From positions 1 through 57,578 of the forward strand of contig CANRZB010000017.1 of NCBI GenBank assembly GCA_947644195.1: a DNA stretch of 57,578 nucleotides, given 5' to 3'. This DNA comes from an uncultured Clostridium sp. GTDB lineage: Bacteria > Bacillota > Clostridia > Lachnospirales > Lachnospiraceae. Shown one piece after another: positions 8,550 to 18,548 of the stretch. The position numbers and the translations under genes were made by a program. Below the pieces are notes generated by a model. That model saw only the letters and a list, made by a program, of their open reading frames with translations, did no database searches and was not told where the DNA came from. The stretch's first letter is position 1. Each line of letters starts with the position of its first letter.

Positions 8550-10823
8550 ATGGTGTGGGTCTGCTTGGTTTGTATTCTATTATTTGCCCTGTATCGTCTG
8601 TGTTATGGGGAACAGGATGACAAACGGTACTATATCTACGGGGATGCACTGGGTTCGGATGGATGTAACGTCAGGGTCCAGGGAACGGCAGACCGCATCG
8701 AACAAAAGAAAGCATCCTGTTATCTCTATCTTCGTGACATTTCCGTCACAAGCAATTTTCCCAAAATCAACCATACGTATCTTCCACGATGCATCGTATC
8801 CTGTTCGGAGACACCCAATATTTTGCCCGGGTATCAAATTAGTGCAGAAGGGAAATTATGTGAATTTGAATCTGCCACCAACCCCGGACAATTTGACGCC
8901 AGGGTCTATTACCGGGAACAGGGATACTTCTATATTGTATATGAAAAGAGTTTTACCGTTGTGTCTGCTCGGGCAGACCGTTACCGTACCGTATTGTTTC
9001 AATTAAAACAACATCTGCAGTCTGTGATTCAGTCCTCTCTGCCTTCTAAACAGGCCGGGATCGTCCAGACTATGCTTCTGGGTGATAAGTCTGCTCTGGA
9101 TTTGGATATCAGACAACTCTACCAGCAGAATGGTATCGGTCATCTATTGGCGATCAGCGGACTTCATATTACCATCCTGTGTATGGCATTTTATCAATTC
9201 CTGTTAATTCTGCGCCTTCCACGTGTGGCGGCGGTACCTCTTACCCTTGCTGTGCTTTGGAGCTATGGAGAATTAACCGGATTTAGTATATCTGCCAGCC
9301 GTGCGATCCTAATGATGTGTCTGTATCTGTTTGCGGGGCTGGTCGGACGCAGCTATGATCTGTTGTCTGCTATGGCGTGCAGTGCACTTTTGATCCTGGT
9401 GCAGAACCCCTTTGCCATTACTTCCTGCAGTTTTCTGCTATCTTATGCCGCCATCCTGGGAGTAGGGGTGGTACACCCGGCGTTACAGGAATGTTTTCTG
9501 GGAGGAGAACAAGAGCGGCGCAGCCGAAAACGCCGCTTGCATAGGATGGAACGGGAGAGAAGATCGTCTGGATGTTTTGCTTTGCTGCGCTGGAAAATAA
9601 CGTCCCTGCGTGAGGTTCTGCTGCAAAGTTTACTTGTCAACCTTTCGATTCAGATTACAACGCTACCGGTACTTTTATCTTTCTACTATGAAGTACCTAC
9701 CTACGGTATTCTGCTGAATCTTCTGGTACTGCCCCTGGCTTCCCTGTTGGTTATTCTGGCGGCAGTGGCTTCTTTGGCAGGATTATTTTTGCCATGGGTG
9801 GCAACCTTTCTCTTTGGGACGGTTTCCCTGATTCTGTCCTGGTATGAATTATTGTGTACCCTGTTTCTAAAGTTACCCATGCCGATTACCCTGCTGGGAA
9901 AACCTTCTGATGCCAAATTATTTCTTTATCTCTTTTGTGCGGTAATCGGAGTTTGGGTCTGGTGGAAACGCCATGCCAGAACATTACCTCTGATTCTTTG
10001 GAGCATTGGGACGATATTTCTTCTTATGCCACCGTTAGTTCCGGCTCTTAGCATAACTTTTCTGGATGTAGGACAAGGCGATGGAATTCTCATACATACC
10101 CCCGATCAAACTACCATACTCATTGACGGAGGAAGCAGCAGTGAAAAGAAGGTAGGAGAGTACCGCATTAAACCCTATTTGAAATATCACGGAATTGGCA
10201 AGATTGATTATATGATTGTGAGTCATGCCGATGAAGACCATATTTCGGGACAGAAGGAATTACTGCAACATAGTGGATTACCGGGAGAAATCCAGATCGG
10301 GCAGATTTTGTTGCCGGAACCGGCAGAACAATATCAGAGGGAGGAAGGATACCAGAACATGCTCTCTCTGGCGCAGAAAGCAGGGATTCCCGTCGGCATG
10401 ATCCACAGTGGAGACCGTCAGATACGGTCAGATCTGGAACTGCGGTGTCTGCATCCTGATCCGGGATTTGACGGCGGTTCTGCCAATGCCTATTCTACTT
10501 CTCTACAGCTTTCCTGGCGGGGAATCCGTTTCCTGCTGTGCGGAGATCTTGAAAAAACGGGAGAAGATGTGGTAAAGAATAGGTTATCCGGGCGGTATGA
10601 TGTGCTGAAAGTTTCGCATCACGGCTCGAAAAATTCTACTACCGGGGAGTTTCTGCTACAGGTATCTCCTGCCCTGTCCGTCATTTCCTGCGGCAGAAAT
10701 AATCGTTACGGACATCCCCACAAGGAACTGTTGGAGCGCTTGGATCAGGCGGGGTCACGGGTGTTAAGAACCGACACCCAGGGGGCGGTTAAACTGGTTT
10801 TTTCTATGGACTTGATTCCCTGA
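8550..10823 (+). CDS. comEC: ComEC/Rec2 DNA-uptake channel with metallo-beta-lactamase domain
   Basis: ComEC forms the membrane channel through which single-stranded DNA enters the cytoplasm during transformation. The 757-residue protein has an N-terminal OB-like DUF4131 segment, a multi-helix Competence domain containing GIGHLLAISGLHIT, and a C-terminal metallo-beta-lactamase domain with HADEDH (559-564) and VSHHGSKNST. A basic cytoplasmic loop (rich in Arg near 315-335) lies between membrane helices. The first ATG in frame is at 8550, but it sits 20 nt from AAAGGAG (8523-8529). An in-frame ATA at 8538 is 8 nt from that site and would give a start of MKRPMVWV. A rare AUA start is therefore possible. 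Confidence 0.93.
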   Translation: MVWVCLVCILLFALYRLCYGEQDDKRYYIYGDALGSDGCNVRVQGTADRIEQKKASCYLYLRDISVTSNFPKINHTYLPRCIVSCSETPNILPGYQISAEGKLCEFESATNPGQFDARVYYREQGYFYIVYEKSFTVVSARADRYRTVLFQLKQHLQSVIQSSLPSKQAGIVQTMLLGDKSALDLDIRQLYQQNGIGHLLAISGLHITILCMAFYQFLLILRLPRVAAVPLTLAVLWSYGELTGFSISASRAILMMCLYLFAGLVGRSYDLLSAMACSALLILVQNPFAITSCSFLLSYAAILGVGVVHPALQECFLGGEQERRSRKRRLHRMERERRSSGCFALLRWKITSLREVLLQSLLVNLSIQITTLPVLLSFYYEVPTYGILLNLLVLPLASLLVILAAVASLAGLFLPWVATFLFGTVSLILSWYELLCTLFLKLPMPITLLGKPSDAKLFLYLFCAVIGVWVWWKRHARTLPLILWSIGTIFLLMPPLVPALSITFLDVGQGDGILIHTPDQTTILIDGGSSSEKKVGEYRIKPYLKYHGIGKIDYMIVSHADEDHISGQKELLQHSGLPGEIQIGQILLPEPAEQYQREEGYQNMLSLAQKAGIPVGMIHSGDRQIRSDLELRCLHPDPGFDGGSANAYSTSLQLSWRGIRFLLCGDLEKTGEDVVKNRLSGRYDVLKVSHHGSKNSTTGEFLLQVSPALSVISCGRNNRYGHPHKELLERLDQAGSRVLRTDTQGAVKLVFSMDLIP

Positions 10824-10875
10824 GATATGTTAAAATGGTTGCATTATAGATCGGAAATAGGAGGAGTAGACTGCA

Positions 10876-12939
10876 ATGAAAAACAAAACCCAACCCCTTA
10901 AACATAGGATGAGCCTGCGTCAGAAATTGCTTTTCCTGATGGTTCCCGTTATTATATTGTGCTATGTGATTACCTATATGGTCACGATGCGTCAAACCAG
11001 AACATTATTAAAACAGGATGCAGAAAAAATCATGGAGAACGCATCCGCTTCTGTGAATTACAAAGTTTCCACTGATTTGATGCAGACCTATGGCATCTTA
11101 GAAAATGTGCGGTCTTCTATTCAGAATTCCTGTCATTCCCCTGCTGAGATCAAGAATTATCTCTTTAGTGTGGCAGACGCTTATCCAGACCGGGTTCCGG
11201 CAGGAATATACTGTGGACTGACCAATGGAACATACCTGGATAAGGTCTGGACTCCCGACGGAGATTGGGTTATGGAAGAACGGCCCTGGTATCAGGAAGG
11301 GTTACATAGTGATGAAATAACCTATGGCGAAATGTATCTGGACGCCAACACGAACGAGTATATCATTTCGGTATTTTGTAATCTCAGGGATGATGCCGGG
11401 GAAGTTATTGGTGTACTCTGCGCCGATGTTCAGTTAGAGAAATCCGATCAAATTCTGCGGGAAACGAAGCTCTACCAAAAGGGATATGTCTATGCAATAG
11501 ACACAGAAGCGGGGATTGTCATGAGTAACTCTGCCCAGGAGGAGCAAAATGGCCAGATGATTTCGGAAATATCCGGTTCACTTAATCATAAAATAGCTTC
11601 TTTGCTGGATGCAGAAACCTATGGGAAAACAATACAGTTTGACGGGAAATACCTCTTATTAAATCCCATTCCCAATACAAACTTTGTGACAGTTTGTGTC
11701 GTAGACAAACAAGATGTGGAGTCGGATATGAAAGCTCTGCAGACGGGTACTTTGACGACAAATTTTATCGGCCTGCTCTTGATCTGCGCTGCCATCTATC
11801 TTATTTTGTGGGTATTGCTGCGACCGATCCATTCGATTACAGCGTTAATTGACCGGATGCATGCACTGGATCTGACGGGACGTGCGGAAACCAAAGCACA
11901 GGATGAGTTCGGGGTTATGTCGGGCAAAATGAACCAATTCATTGATAATCTTTCGGATGTCGTTGGAAAAGTAAAGGATACCGTTGCTGACGTGGATCTC
12001 CGTGCCGATTCCAATGCAAATATGGCTGACAGTATGAACCAGTTGGCTGAGAAGCAGAATGAGTCCATCGAAATGCTGCAGATGACAATGGCGAAAATGT
12101 CCGGGGCGATCAGTCAGATTGCAGATGGAGCAGGAAATTTGAATCTGGATATCCAGGAGACGAATGAGGCATCCTCCCATGCAGAAGATATCATGAAGGC
12201 TACGATTCAATTTATCCAGAACGGGCAGACGGAAATGAAGAAAATGAGCCAGACGATGAATGATATCACGAAACTGTCATCGGATCTCCGGGAATCTGTT
12301 TCCAATCTTCAAGGCGGTCTGGCGGGGATTAATGATATGGTATCGGTAATCAATGATATTGCGGATCAGACCAACCTATTATCGCTCAATGCATCTATTG
12401 AAGCCGCCAGAGCAGGGGAAGCCGGCAAAGGATTTGCCGTTGTCGCAGAAGAAATCCGAAAATTGTCGGAGGATTGTGCGGTTGCCGTCGTGGACATTAT
12501 AGAAAAAACGAACAGTATGAATCAGATGATGGAACAAGTGCAGCGTATGTCGGAAGGAAACTTGGCACAGGTGGAAAACGGCAATGTGGTGGTGGAGAAT
12601 ACCAGTGCTTCTTTCCAAAAAATTCAGGATAGTATTGGAGAAATCGAACAGGCCATTCATCATGTCAATCATTCGGTTGTGCTGATTGAAGGAATTACGG
12701 CAGATATGGCAGTCAATACACAGGAACAGACGGCAAGCACAGAAAATGTACTGACGCATTGCGAGCAGATCCTGGAAATCGCTAGACAATTTCACGAACA
12801 GGGACAGGAGATGGCACATTCGAGCCAGGAATTACGGGAACTGTCTGAGCATTTGGATCAGACCATTACGCAGTTCCATACGGATGCTTCTAGTTCAGAC
12901 AGCGCAGTGAGTACGCACAGATACAGTACAGAAAGCTGA
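10876..12939 (+). CDS. Methyl-accepting chemotaxis protein with Cache sensor
   Basis: The 687-residue chemoreceptor has a membrane helix at about 18-37, a large extracellular dCache-type ligand domain (WYQEGL and [19 protein letters not shown] fall in it), a second membrane helix at about 294-315, a HAMP domain, and a long cytoplasmic signalling coiled coil. The conserved hairpin tip is [20 protein letters not shown] followed by [19 protein letters not shown] at about 489-528. It would report ligand binding to CheA/CheW, neither of which is in the window. AGGAGGAG lies 9 nt before the ATG. The ligand is unknown; dCache domains often bind amino acids or amines. Confidence 0.92.
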   Translation: MKNKTQPLKHRMSLRQKLLFLMVPVIILCYVITYMVTMRQTRTLLKQDAEKIMENASASVNYKVSTDLMQTYGILENVRSSIQNSCHSPAEIKNYLFSVADAYPDRVPAGIYCGLTNGTYLDKVWTPDGDWVMEERPWYQEGLHSDEITYGEMYLDANTNEYIISVFCNLRDDAGEVIGVLCADVQLEKSDQILRETKLYQKGYVYAIDTEAGIVMSNSAQEEQNGQMISEISGSLNHKIASLLDAETYGKTIQFDGKYLLLNPIPNTNFVTVCVVDKQDVESDMKALQTGTLTTNFIGLLLICAAIYLILWVLLRPIHSITALIDRMHALDLTGRAETKAQDEFGVMSGKMNQFIDNLSDVVGKVKDTVADVDLRADSNANMADSMNQLAEKQNESIEMLQMTMAKMSGAISQIADGAGNLNLDIQETNEASSHAEDIMKATIQFIQNGQTEMKKMSQTMNDITKLSSDLRESVSNLQGGLAGINDMVSVINDIADQTNLLSLNASIEAARAGEAGKGFAVVAEEIRKLSEDCAVAVVDIIEKTNSMNQMMEQVQRMSEGNLAQVENGNVVVENTSASFQKIQDSIGEIEQAIHHVNHSVVLIEGITADMAVNTQEQTASTENVLTHCEQILEIARQFHEQGQEMAHSSQELRELSEHLDQTITQFHTDASSSDSAVSTHRYSTES

Positions 12940-12984
12940 GATTCTCTTAAATGCCAGGCGCAACCTAAGTGGGCAAAATTTTTC

Positions 12985-13013
12985 ATGACAAACAAAGTGC
13001 TTTGTGATACAAT
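12985..13013 (+). promoter_or_regulatory. Promoter of the purM-purN-purD-glyA run
   Basis: A sigma-A-like promoter has -35 ATGACA at 12985-12990, a 17-bp spacer and -10 TACAAT at 13008-13013. It leaves a leader of about 100 nt before purM. Confidence 0.5.
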
Positions 13014-13043
13014 AAAACTGATTTGGTTTGCGAACCGGATCAG

Positions 13044-13105
13044 AACGGTTTGGCCGATGGGACAAACCGTTTTAACAGAACTTCTGCAGGATACCTATTG
13101 CAGAA
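13044..13105 (+). promoter_or_regulatory. Structured purM leader (two hairpins)
   Basis: AACGGTTTG (13044-13052) pairs with CAAACCGTT (13063-13071) and is followed by a short T-run, giving a weak terminator-like hairpin. TTCTGCA (13082-13088) pairs with TGCAGAA (13099-13105) just before the AATGGAGG ribosome binding site. A transcription attenuator plus ribosome-site control is plausible. The conserved core of the purine riboswitch was not found, so the effector is unknown. Confidence 0.45.
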
Positions 13106-13122
13106 TATAATGGAGGAAAAAC

Positions 13123-14151
13123 ATGGATTACAAAAATGCAGGCGTTGACATCGAAGCCGGATACAAAGCGGTAGAACTCATGAAGAAACACATTGCTGGC
13201 ACGATGCGCAATGAGGTTTTGACAGATATTGGCGGCTTTTCTGGTGCTTTTTCGATCGATGCATGTAAGACAATGGAGGAGCCTACCTTGGTGTCCGGGA
13301 CGGATGGTGTAGGTACTAAGCTGAAACTGGCATTTGAGATGGACAAGCATGATACCATCGGTATTGACTGTGTTGCCATGTGTGTCAATGATATTGCCTG
13401 TGCCGGCGGGGAACCATTATTCTTTCTGGATTATATCGCATGCGGTAAGAATGAGCCGGAAAAAATTGCTTCCATCGTATCTGGTGTGGCAGAGGGCTGC
13501 AAGCAGTCCGGTGCAGCGTTGATTGGTGGGGAAACTGCTGAGATGCCGGGATTCTATCCGGTGGATGAGTATGATTTGGCTGGATTTGCCGTGGGCATTG
13601 TGGACCGCAAGCGAATGATTACTGGCAAGTCAGTAAAACCCGGCGATGTGTTAGTTGGCATTGCTTCTTCTGGAATTCACAGCAACGGATATTCCCTGGT
13701 TCGGAAAGTGTTTGAAATCAGTCGGAAAAATCTTGACCGCAGGTTGGAATCCCTGGGGGGACAGTCTCTTGGAGAAACTCTTCTGACACCTACCGTCATC
13801 TATGTGAAGGCGTTGCGGACGATCCGTGAGGGCGGCGTTACCATAAAGGGATGCAGTCACATTACGGGTGGTGGTTTCTATGAGAATATTCCGCGTATGC
13901 TTCCAGAGGGAACTGGCGCTCAGATCCGCACGGATAGCTATGAAATACCACCGGTTTTTGCAATGTTGCAGCAGGAAGGCAAGATTGCCCGTGATATGAT
14001 GTACAATACCTATAACATGGGAATCGGCATGATTCTTGCGGTAGATGCAGCAGACGCAGACCAGACGGTAGCACTCATAGAGAAATCCGGTCAGAAAGGT
14101 TATCTCGTGGGAGAAGTTGTTTCCGGCGAGAAAGAAGTGACTTTACTGTAA
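13123..14151 (+). CDS. purM: Phosphoribosylformylglycinamidine cyclo-ligase (AIR synthetase)
   Basis: PurM closes the imidazole ring to give AIR from FGAM with ATP, step five of purine synthesis. The 342-residue protein starts [20 protein letters not shown] and shows the ATP-binding segments [13 protein letters not shown] and [12 protein letters not shown], the [15 protein letters not shown] motif, and [13 protein letters not shown] in the C-terminal half, all typical of the AIRS family. Length is normal. It heads a purM-purN-purD run that lacks purF, purL, purC, purE and purH, so those genes must lie elsewhere. Confidence 0.96.
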   Translation: MDYKNAGVDIEAGYKAVELMKKHIAGTMRNEVLTDIGGFSGAFSIDACKTMEEPTLVSGTDGVGTKLKLAFEMDKHDTIGIDCVAMCVNDIACAGGEPLFFLDYIACGKNEPEKIASIVSGVAEGCKQSGAALIGGETAEMPGFYPVDEYDLAGFAVGIVDRKRMITGKSVKPGDVLVGIASSGIHSNGYSLVRKVFEISRKNLDRRLESLGGQSLGETLLTPTVIYVKALRTIREGGVTIKGCSHITGGGFYENIPRMLPEGTGAQIRTDSYEIPPVFAMLQQEGKIARDMMYNTYNMGIGMILAVDAADADQTVALIEKSGQKGYLVGEVVSGEKEVTLL

Positions 14152-14154
14152 TCG

Positions 14155-14184
14155 TTTATTTGTGTCGAGAACGTCACAAATAAA
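14155..14184 (+). other. Hairpin between purM and purN
   Basis: TTTATTTGTG (14155-14164) pairs perfectly with CACAAATAAA (14175-14184) around a 10-nt loop. It lies directly after the purM stop codon. No U-run follows, so it is more likely an mRNA stabiliser or processing site than a terminator. It lies inside what looks like a single transcription unit. Confidence 0.5.
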
Positions 14185-14263
14185 TAGAAACTGTGGGGAA
14201 GATGGTAATGACAGATTTTCCTGCGGTTGTTGAGAGGGAATCGTTCTCGGAATGGAGAGTACA

Positions 14264-14905
14264 ATGCAGAAAATAGCAGTCTGTGTATCAGGGGGTGGAA
14301 CCAACCTACAGGCGGTGATCGATGCGGTACAGAATGGGATCATACATAATACGGAAATCGCTGTTGTGATCAGTAATAAACCGGACGCCTATGCATTGAA
14401 GCGGGCAGAGAAAGCCGGAATTCCGTCGAAGTATATCGGGCCCAAAGAATTTTCTGATCGGCAGGCATTTGGCAGCGCCATGGTTGCTGTTTTAGAGGAG
14501 TATCAGGTTGATCTGGTGGTGTTAGCCGGATATCTGGTAATCATCCCGGAACAGATGATTTCAGCCTACCGCAACCGAATCATTAACATTCATCCGTCCT
14601 TGATTCCAGCACATTGCGGAATGGGATACTATGGATTAAAAGTACATGAGAGCGTGCTGGCGACAGGCAATAAAGTGACTGGTGCCACCGTACATTTTGT
14701 GGATGAAGAAGCCGATCATGGACCGATTTTGCTACAAAAAGCGGTGGAAGTCTGTGAAGGAGATACGGCGGAAATCCTGCAGCGCAGGGTAATGGAACAG
14801 GCGGAATGGCAGATTTTACCCCGCGCCATTGAATTAATTGGGGCGGGAAAGGTAACCATTGTAGATGGAATTGCCCATATACAGGATACGGCAGGGAACA
14901 GATAG
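14264..14905 (+). CDS. purN: Phosphoribosylglycinamide formyltransferase
   Basis: PurN transfers the formyl group of 10-formyl-tetrahydrofolate to GAR, step three of purine synthesis. The protein has the GAR-phosphate binding VSGGGTNLQA near the N terminus, the catalytic NIHPSLIPAHCG motif (Asn and His), and the KVTGATVHFVDEEAD segment ending in the catalytic aspartate. An upstream ATG at 14252 is in frame, but GGAGAG lies just before the ATG at 14264, and starting there gives the standard MQKIAVCVSGGG opening (213 residues). It sits between purM and purD; glyA downstream supplies the one-carbon units. Confidence 0.95.
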   Translation: MQKIAVCVSGGGTNLQAVIDAVQNGIIHNTEIAVVISNKPDAYALKRAEKAGIPSKYIGPKEFSDRQAFGSAMVAVLEEYQVDLVVLAGYLVIIPEQMISAYRNRIINIHPSLIPAHCGMGYYGLKVHESVLATGNKVTGATVHFVDEEADHGPILLQKAVEVCEGDTAEILQRRVMEQAEWQILPRAIELIGAGKVTIVDGIAHIQDTAGNR

Positions 14906-14932
14906 GCCGTGACTACGGCAATGGAGGATAGT

Positions 14933-16207
14933 ATGAAAGTATTAATTGTAGGAAGTGGCGGACGGGAACATGCGATCGCCTGGAGTGTTTCACAGAGCAG
15001 GAAAGTGGATAAGATTTACTGCGCACCAGGGAATGGTGGGATCCGTGAAATCGCAGAATGTGTCGATATTGGTGCTATGGAGTTTGAAAAACTGGCCGAT
15101 TTTGCACAGCAGCAGGAAATTGACTTGACGATCATTGGCATGGATGATCCTTTGGTGGGTGGCGTAGTTGACGTCTTTGAGGAACGGGGGCTGCGCGTCT
15201 TTGGACCTCGCAAAAATGCAGCAATCATTGAAGGATCCAAGAGTTTTTCTAAGGATCTGATGAAAAAATATCAGATTCCAACCTGCCATTATGAGACGTT
15301 CCATTCTCCGGAAGAAGCGTTAATCTATCTGGAAAGCTGTGAGTATCCGGTCGTCCTTAAAGCAGATGGGCTGGCCCTCGGAAAAGGCGTTCTGATCTGT
15401 CAGACGCAGCAGGAGGCAGAAGCGGGCATTGCAACCCTGATGTTGGACAAACAGTTTGGAGATGCCGGAAATACGGTAGTCATTGAGGACTTTATGACGG
15501 GGCGGGAGGCTTCTGTCTTGTGTTTCTGTGATGGAACCCATATTGCACCGATGACTAGCGCCCAGGATCATAAACGGGCAAAGGATGGAGACCAGGGATT
15601 GAATACCGGCGGAATGGGAACCTTTTCGCCAAGTCCATTCTACACACCGGAGATTCAGGCAATTTGTGAGGAGCAGATCTATCAGCCGACCATGGACGCC
15701 ATGAAAGCAGAGGGGAGAGATTTTGTAGGAATCCTGTTTGTCGGTCTGATGATGACGGAGGATGGCCCCAAAGTGCTGGAATATAATGCACGTTTTGGAG
15801 ATCCGGAAGCGCAGGTTGTCCTGCCAAGGATGAAAAATGATATCATTGATGTCATCGACGCCTGTATTGATGGGAAACTGGATCAGATTACCCTGGAATT
15901 TGAAGACAACGCTGCCGTTTGTGTGGTACTGGCTTCAGACGGATATCCAGAGCATTATGAGAAAGGGAAAACAATTACATTCTCCAGGGATTTCTCCAGC
16001 CAGGACGGATATTATGTATTCCATGCAGGGACGAAAATCGAAGAAGGGGAACTGGTTACCAGCGGAGGCCGTGTGATTGGGGTGACTGCGAAGGGGAAGA
16101 CTTTACAGCAGGCCAGAGAAAATGCATACCGCGCCACCGAGTGGGTTTCCTTTGAAAATAAATATATGAGAAATGACATTGGAAAAGCAATTGACGAAGC
16201 GGAATAG
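14933..16207 (+). CDS. purD: Phosphoribosylamine-glycine ligase
   Basis: PurD joins phosphoribosylamine and glycine with ATP to make GAR, step two of purine synthesis. The 424-residue protein opens MKVLIVGSGGREHAIAW, typical of GARS N domains, and has the ATP-grasp core (YPVVLKADGLALGKGV, EASVLCFCDG, and LEYNARFGDPEAQVVLPRM for metal binding). A GTG at 14909 is in frame, but GGAGG at 14923-14927 sets the start at 14933. It follows purN by 27 nt. Its substrate glycine is made by the next gene, glyA. Confidence 0.96.
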   Translation: MKVLIVGSGGREHAIAWSVSQSRKVDKIYCAPGNGGIREIAECVDIGAMEFEKLADFAQQQEIDLTIIGMDDPLVGGVVDVFEERGLRVFGPRKNAAIIEGSKSFSKDLMKKYQIPTCHYETFHSPEEALIYLESCEYPVVLKADGLALGKGVLICQTQQEAEAGIATLMLDKQFGDAGNTVVIEDFMTGREASVLCFCDGTHIAPMTSAQDHKRAKDGDQGLNTGGMGTFSPSPFYTPEIQAICEEQIYQPTMDAMKAEGRDFVGILFVGLMMTEDGPKVLEYNARFGDPEAQVVLPRMKNDIIDVIDACIDGKLDQITLEFEDNAAVCVVLASDGYPEHYEKGKTITFSRDFSSQDGYYVFHAGTKIEEGELVTSGGRVIGVTAKGKTLQQARENAYRATEWVSFENKYMRNDIGKAIDEAE

Positions 16208-16230
16208 TAAGAAAAGAAATGAGGTAGAAT

Positions 16231-17475
16231 ATGTATTCATTTGAAGAAGTAGAGCGTTTTGACCCGGAAGTAGCAGCAGCGATGGCGGATGAGACCAATC
16301 GCCAGAGAGATAATATTGAGCTGATTGCTTCAGAAAACTTAGTGAGTAAAGCTGTGATGGCTGCGATGGGGAGTACCCTGACGAATAAATATGCAGAGGG
16401 ATACCCTGGAAAGAGATATTACGGCGGTTGTGAATATGTGGATGTTGTGGAGGATTTGGCGAGAGACCGTGCCATGGAACTGTTTCAGTGTACCTATGCA
16501 AATGTACAGCCTCATTCCGGTGCGCAGGCAAATATGACAGTATTCTTCGCTCTGATGGAGCCGGGAGATACCTACATGGGAATGAACCTTGACCACGGCG
16601 GACATCTGACCCATGGAAGTCCGGTAAATATGTCTGGTAAATATTTTCATTGTGTTCCTTATGGCGTCAATGATGATGGTTTTATTGATTATGATGAGGT
16701 AGAGCGCATTGCTAAGGAGTGCAAACCAAAGGTGATTATTGCCGGAGCGAGCGCCTATGCACGTAAAATAGATTTTAAGCGGTTCCGTGAGATTGCGGAT
16801 GCCGTAGGTGCCTATTTGATGGTAGATATGGCTCATATTGCCGGTCTGGTAGCTGCGGGTGTGCATGAGAGTCCAATTCCTTATGCCCATGTAACGACAA
16901 CGACGACGCACAAAACCCTTCGTGGGCCTCGTGGCGGTATGATTCTGTCCAGTGAAGAATTTGCCAAAGAGATCAATTTTAATAAGGCATTGTTCCCTGG
17001 AATCCAGGGAGGTCCATTGATGCATGTGATCGCGTCCAAGGCAGTGTGCTTCAAGGAGGCGTTGGATCCAAGTTTCCGGGAATATGGACAGAATATTATT
17101 AAAAACGCACAGAGCCTGTGCAAAGGACTGCAAAACCGGGGAATCAAAATTGTCTCTGGAGGCACTGACAATCATCTGATGTTGGTTGATCTGGCAGATA
17201 AGGGATTGACGGGTAAAGAGGTAGAGAAATGGCTGGATGCAGCACATATTACTTGCAATAAGAATACCATACCAAATGATCCGCAGTCGCCGTTTGTAAC
17301 CAGCGGAATCCGTCTGGGAACCGCCGCAGTGACCAGCCGTGGATTCCAGGAGGCAGATCTGGATCAGGTAGCGGAAGCGATTGCGATGATTATTGAGGAT
17401 CCGGAAGGAAATCAAAAGAAAGCAGCGGAGATTGTGAAAGGATTAACAGATCGCTATCCTTTGTATGAAGCATAG
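16231..17475 (+). CDS. glyA: Serine hydroxymethyltransferase
   Basis: GlyA interconverts serine and glycine with transfer of a methylene group to tetrahydrofolate, using pyridoxal phosphate. The 414-residue protein shows the lysine that binds the cofactor in [15 protein letters not shown] (Lys228), the N-terminal [20 protein letters not shown], and [21 protein letters not shown], all hallmark SHMT segments. It starts 23 nt after purD behind a GAGG site. Its products, glycine and methylene-THF, feed PurD and PurN directly, so the four genes form a compact purine and one-carbon unit. Confidence 0.97.
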   Translation: MYSFEEVERFDPEVAAAMADETNRQRDNIELIASENLVSKAVMAAMGSTLTNKYAEGYPGKRYYGGCEYVDVVEDLARDRAMELFQCTYANVQPHSGAQANMTVFFALMEPGDTYMGMNLDHGGHLTHGSPVNMSGKYFHCVPYGVNDDGFIDYDEVERIAKECKPKVIIAGASAYARKIDFKRFREIADAVGAYLMVDMAHIAGLVAAGVHESPIPYAHVTTTTTHKTLRGPRGGMILSSEEFAKEINFNKALFPGIQGGPLMHVIASKAVCFKEALDPSFREYGQNIIKNAQSLCKGLQNRGIKIVSGGTDNHLMLVDLADKGLTGKEVEKWLDAAHITCNKNTIPNDPQSPFVTSGIRLGTAAVTSRGFQEADLDQVAEAIAMIIEDPEGNQKKAAEIVKGLTDRYPLYEA

Positions 17476-17544
17476 ATTAGGAATGGTCCGACAGGGATTC
17501 CTTTCCTGGTCGCATGATTAAATTGGGATTTATGTAGAAGGTAT

Positions 17545-17573
17545 TAGTACAGCCAATGGGAATTACTGTACTA
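17545..17573 (+). promoter_or_regulatory. Perfect inverted repeat before the zinc-finger gene
   Basis: TAGTACAG (17545-17552) and CTGTACTA (17566-17573) form a perfect 8-bp inverted repeat, 24 bp upstream of the next start codon. It could be an operator or an mRNA hairpin next to the ribosome binding site. No clear -35/-10 pair was assigned. Confidence 0.4.
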
Positions 17574-17597
17574 GGAAAAAAGAAATGAGGTGTAACT

Positions 17598-18506
17598 ATG
17601 AGCAACCCTTTTGACAAAGAGTCTTTATCACAACGGGAAAAAGATATCCTGGAGGATGGAGGCTGGCAGTGTTCCTTTTGCGCAACGGTTAATGCAAGCT
17701 ACATAACGACTTGTTCCTGTAGCCATAACCGGGATGACAGTTACGAAAATCTCCATGGACGTTATGTTCCACGGGAGGATGAGGAATGGTCGGAAGCTGG
17801 AATTACAGTAGAAGGTCCGGCAGAAACGATACAGACCCCGACGCCGGCGGTCCAATCGGAACCTCCATTCCAGCCGGCTGCAAGCGAATCGGTCTTGGAA
17901 AAGGCGACAGTGGAACCAACCGTTGCGATGGCCTCCGTGCCGGAGCCGACTGCAATGCCGGATACTCCGCAGCCGAAACCGACCGTTTCCAATACAGACC
18001 GGCCGATCGAAGAATATACGGAGTATGAACAGGGTATCCTAAAGGATGGAGGCTGGGAATGTGCTTTTTGTTCCCGGATCAATGCCAACTATATTACAAC
18101 CTGTGCCTGCGGACATAGTACGGATGATAGTTATCTGAAAAGACGTGGAAGATATGTGGATCCGAATGGGGAGGAACCAGAAACAGAGGAGGATTTGTCT
18201 TCTGCTCAGCCATCTGCAACTGCCGTTTCTCCTGCTCCACCAGCAGAGAAATCAGGAGCTGAGAGAATTGCAGAGATCGAACAGGAATTACAGAAAAATG
18301 ATACTCCAACGGCTAGGCTTCGGGCAATCCGTAAGTTTAAGGATTTGAACAAAAAAGGATTTATGTCTGCCGAGGAATTGAATCGGAGAATGGATGAACT
18401 GATGGGATTTGATGAGGATGAGGAGCCATCAGAGCATCCGGCGGAAGATACGACAGCAGCTACAGCAGATCACAGCACACAGGAAGAAGAGTTGGAGTTA
18501 TTGTAA
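17598..18506 (+). CDS. Unknown protein with two RanBP2-like zinc fingers
   Basis: No named family was recognised for this 302-residue, acidic, probably cytoplasmic protein. Two copies of a module of about 47 residues occur at about 12-58 and 142-188. Each has the order Trp-x-Cys-x2-Cys-x3-Asn-x6-Cys-x-Cys (W23, C25, C28, N32, C39, C41; W153, C155, C158, N162, C169, C171) and ends in a DDSY...GRYV tail. That is the RanBP2 zinc-finger pattern except for a shorter last Cys pair. A Pro/Thr/Glu-rich linker joins them. Residues 221-270 are helical and end DLNKKGFMSAEELNRRMDEL, much like a SHOCT domain. A role in RNA, DNA or protein binding is a guess. The two modules clearly arose by duplication. 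Confidence 0.75.
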   Translation: MSNPFDKESLSQREKDILEDGGWQCSFCATVNASYITTCSCSHNRDDSYENLHGRYVPREDEEWSEAGITVEGPAETIQTPTPAVQSEPPFQPAASESVLEKATVEPTVAMASVPEPTAMPDTPQPKPTVSNTDRPIEEYTEYEQGILKDGGWECAFCSRINANYITTCACGHSTDDSYLKRRGRYVDPNGEEPETEEDLSSAQPSATAVSPAPPAEKSGAERIAEIEQELQKNDTPTARLRAIRKFKDLNKKGFMSAEELNRRMDELMGFDEDEEPSEHPAEDTTAATADHSTQEEELELL

Positions 18507-18548
18507 AAGCTGAGTTGCCGGACAGGGTAACGGAACGGAGTGATTTTT

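Noticed and set aside
16339-17415. 358-codon open frame on the - strand
   Set aside because: It is fully antisense to glyA, a clear SHMT gene. No family resemblance or ribosome site; a codon-bias shadow.
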